DNA of 13,250 nt from a bacterium (GTDB lineage Bacteria; Desulfobacterota; Deferrimicrobia; Deferrimicrobiales; Deferrimicrobiaceae): positions 1-13,250 of the forward strand of contig JAGVHM010000142.1 of assembly GCA_020056545.1 (NCBI GenBank). The letters are read 5' to 3'. The notes beneath the pieces are model-generated. The model searched no databases, had not been told where the DNA came from, and saw nothing but the letters and a program-made list of their open reading frames with translations. Below, one piece after another: positions 12,674 through 13,250 of the stretch (position 1 is its first letter; each line of letters opens with the position of its first letter). The position numbers were made by a program, and so were the translations under genes.

Positions 12674-13250
12674 CGCAAACCGCGGCTTCTGATAAAAATC
12701 GTCCTGATCGCCCTGTCGCTCTTCCTTGCCTGCGCGGCGTGGATCGGGGGCTCCCTCTTCTTCCTGCCCTCCGTCGATCCTTTGAAAAACCCCCGTGCAT
12801 CTTTCGCGATTACCGTAAAGGACTGGAACCGGAAGGACCATACGTTCATCCTGGGTCCCCGAAACCATATCTGGACGCCCATAGCGGTTGTTCCGGCATC
12901 CCTGAAAAAAGCGGTCATAGCGGCGGAGGACGCGAACTTCTACTCCCACGAAGGGGTCGACTACGAGGCGATCAAGGAGGCGCTCAAGGCCGACCTGCAG
13001 AAGGGGAAGTTCGTGCGCGGAGGAAGCACGATCACGCAGCAAGTCGCCAAGAACATATTTTTATCGCGCGAGAAGACGATCTCCCGGAAGGTCAAGGAGT
13101 TGGTCCTCGCGCGTCGCCTCGACGACGCGCTCTCCAAGTCCAGGATCCTGGAGCTGTACCTCAATGTCGTCGAACTGGGGCCGATGATCTACGGAGTGGG
13201 CCACGCTTCACAGTATTATTTCGGGAAGCATCCTTCCGCTCTGTCGGTCC
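12671..13250 (+). CDS. mtgA: Monofunctional peptidoglycan glycosyltransferase, MtgA-type, partial
   Basis: This GT51 enzyme polymerises lipid II into glycan strands at the outer face of the inner membrane; 193 codons are present and the frame runs off the right edge. A signal anchor covers about 8-33. Conserved motifs are EDANFYSHEG (86-95, catalytic Glu86), GGSTITQQVAKN (117-128), RKVKE (139-143) and ILELYLNVVELG (159-170). The NVVELG form favours MtgA over class A PBPs, which usually have NxxYLG, but a downstream transpeptidase domain cannot be excluded because the 3' end is missing. GTG at 12671 is the only start that keeps the membrane anchor. It has no ribosome site and may be leaderless. 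Confidence 0.88.
   Translation, partial: MRKPRLLIKIVLIALSLFLACAAWIGGSLFFLPSVDPLKNPRASFAITVKDWNRKDHTFILGPRNHIWTPIAVVPASLKKAVIAAEDANFYSHEGVDYEAIKEALKADLQKGKFVRGGSTITQQVAKNIFLSREKTISRKVKELVLARRLDDALSKSRILELYLNVVELGPMIYGVGHASQYYFGKHPSALSV

Overview
The window is gene-dense, GC-rich bacterial chromosome. No gap between genes exceeds about 170 bases. The Gram-negative style gene set (an AsmA-like protein, an MtgA-type transglycosylase, periplasmic ZnuA), the two-domain rubrerythrin typical of anaerobes and microaerobes, DUF948/YtxH proteins and frequent GTG/TTG starts fit a deltaproteobacterial (Desulfobacterota-like) organism. That placement is inference; no rRNA or other phylogenetic marker is present.

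Layout. (1) 1-1128, minus: an ECF sigma factor (GTG start) followed by its zinc-finger anti-sigma factor, which runs off the left edge; a candidate ECF-type promoter lies upstream. (2) 1295-1979, plus: two small overlapping envelope-type genes, DUF948 and YtxH. (3) 1995-2149: a composite repeat with 15-bp inverted arms, internal hairpins and a 44-bp direct repeat whose second copy runs into the end of rubrerythrin. (4) 2138-5811, minus: a metal-uptake operon, Fur-family regulator (probable Zur) - znuA - znuC - znuB. It has ATGA overlaps or a 2-base gap throughout and starts at a promoter overlapped by nested palindromes. Rubrerythrin follows 117 bases later on the same strand. (5) 5875-6414, plus: a secreted beta-sandwich protein divergent from the regulator. 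(6) 6526-10398, plus: a tight cluster of a SAM methyltransferase, a penicillin-binding transpeptidase with a basic tail, an AsmA-like membrane-anchored protein and a nitroreductase/hotdog-thioesterase fusion. (7) 10407-12007, minus: a type III polyketide synthase translationally coupled to an isoprenylcysteine-methyltransferase-family membrane enzyme, a pair resembling alkylresorcinol/alkylpyrone loci (SrsA-SrsB, BpsA-BpsB). (8) 12154-13250, plus: a CopD-like membrane protein with an FNR/CRP-like dyad upstream, then an MtgA-type peptidoglycan glycosyltransferase that runs off the right edge and looks leaderless.

The units appear to be separate functional modules: envelope-stress sigma control, zinc homeostasis beside peroxide defence, peptidoglycan synthesis, and a small phenolic or pyrone lipid pathway. 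The most unusual items are the composite repeat with its effect on the rubrerythrin C-terminus, the nitroreductase-thioesterase fusion, the polyketide pair, and the two genes with little or no 5' leader. I did not find a clearly new multi-gene system.
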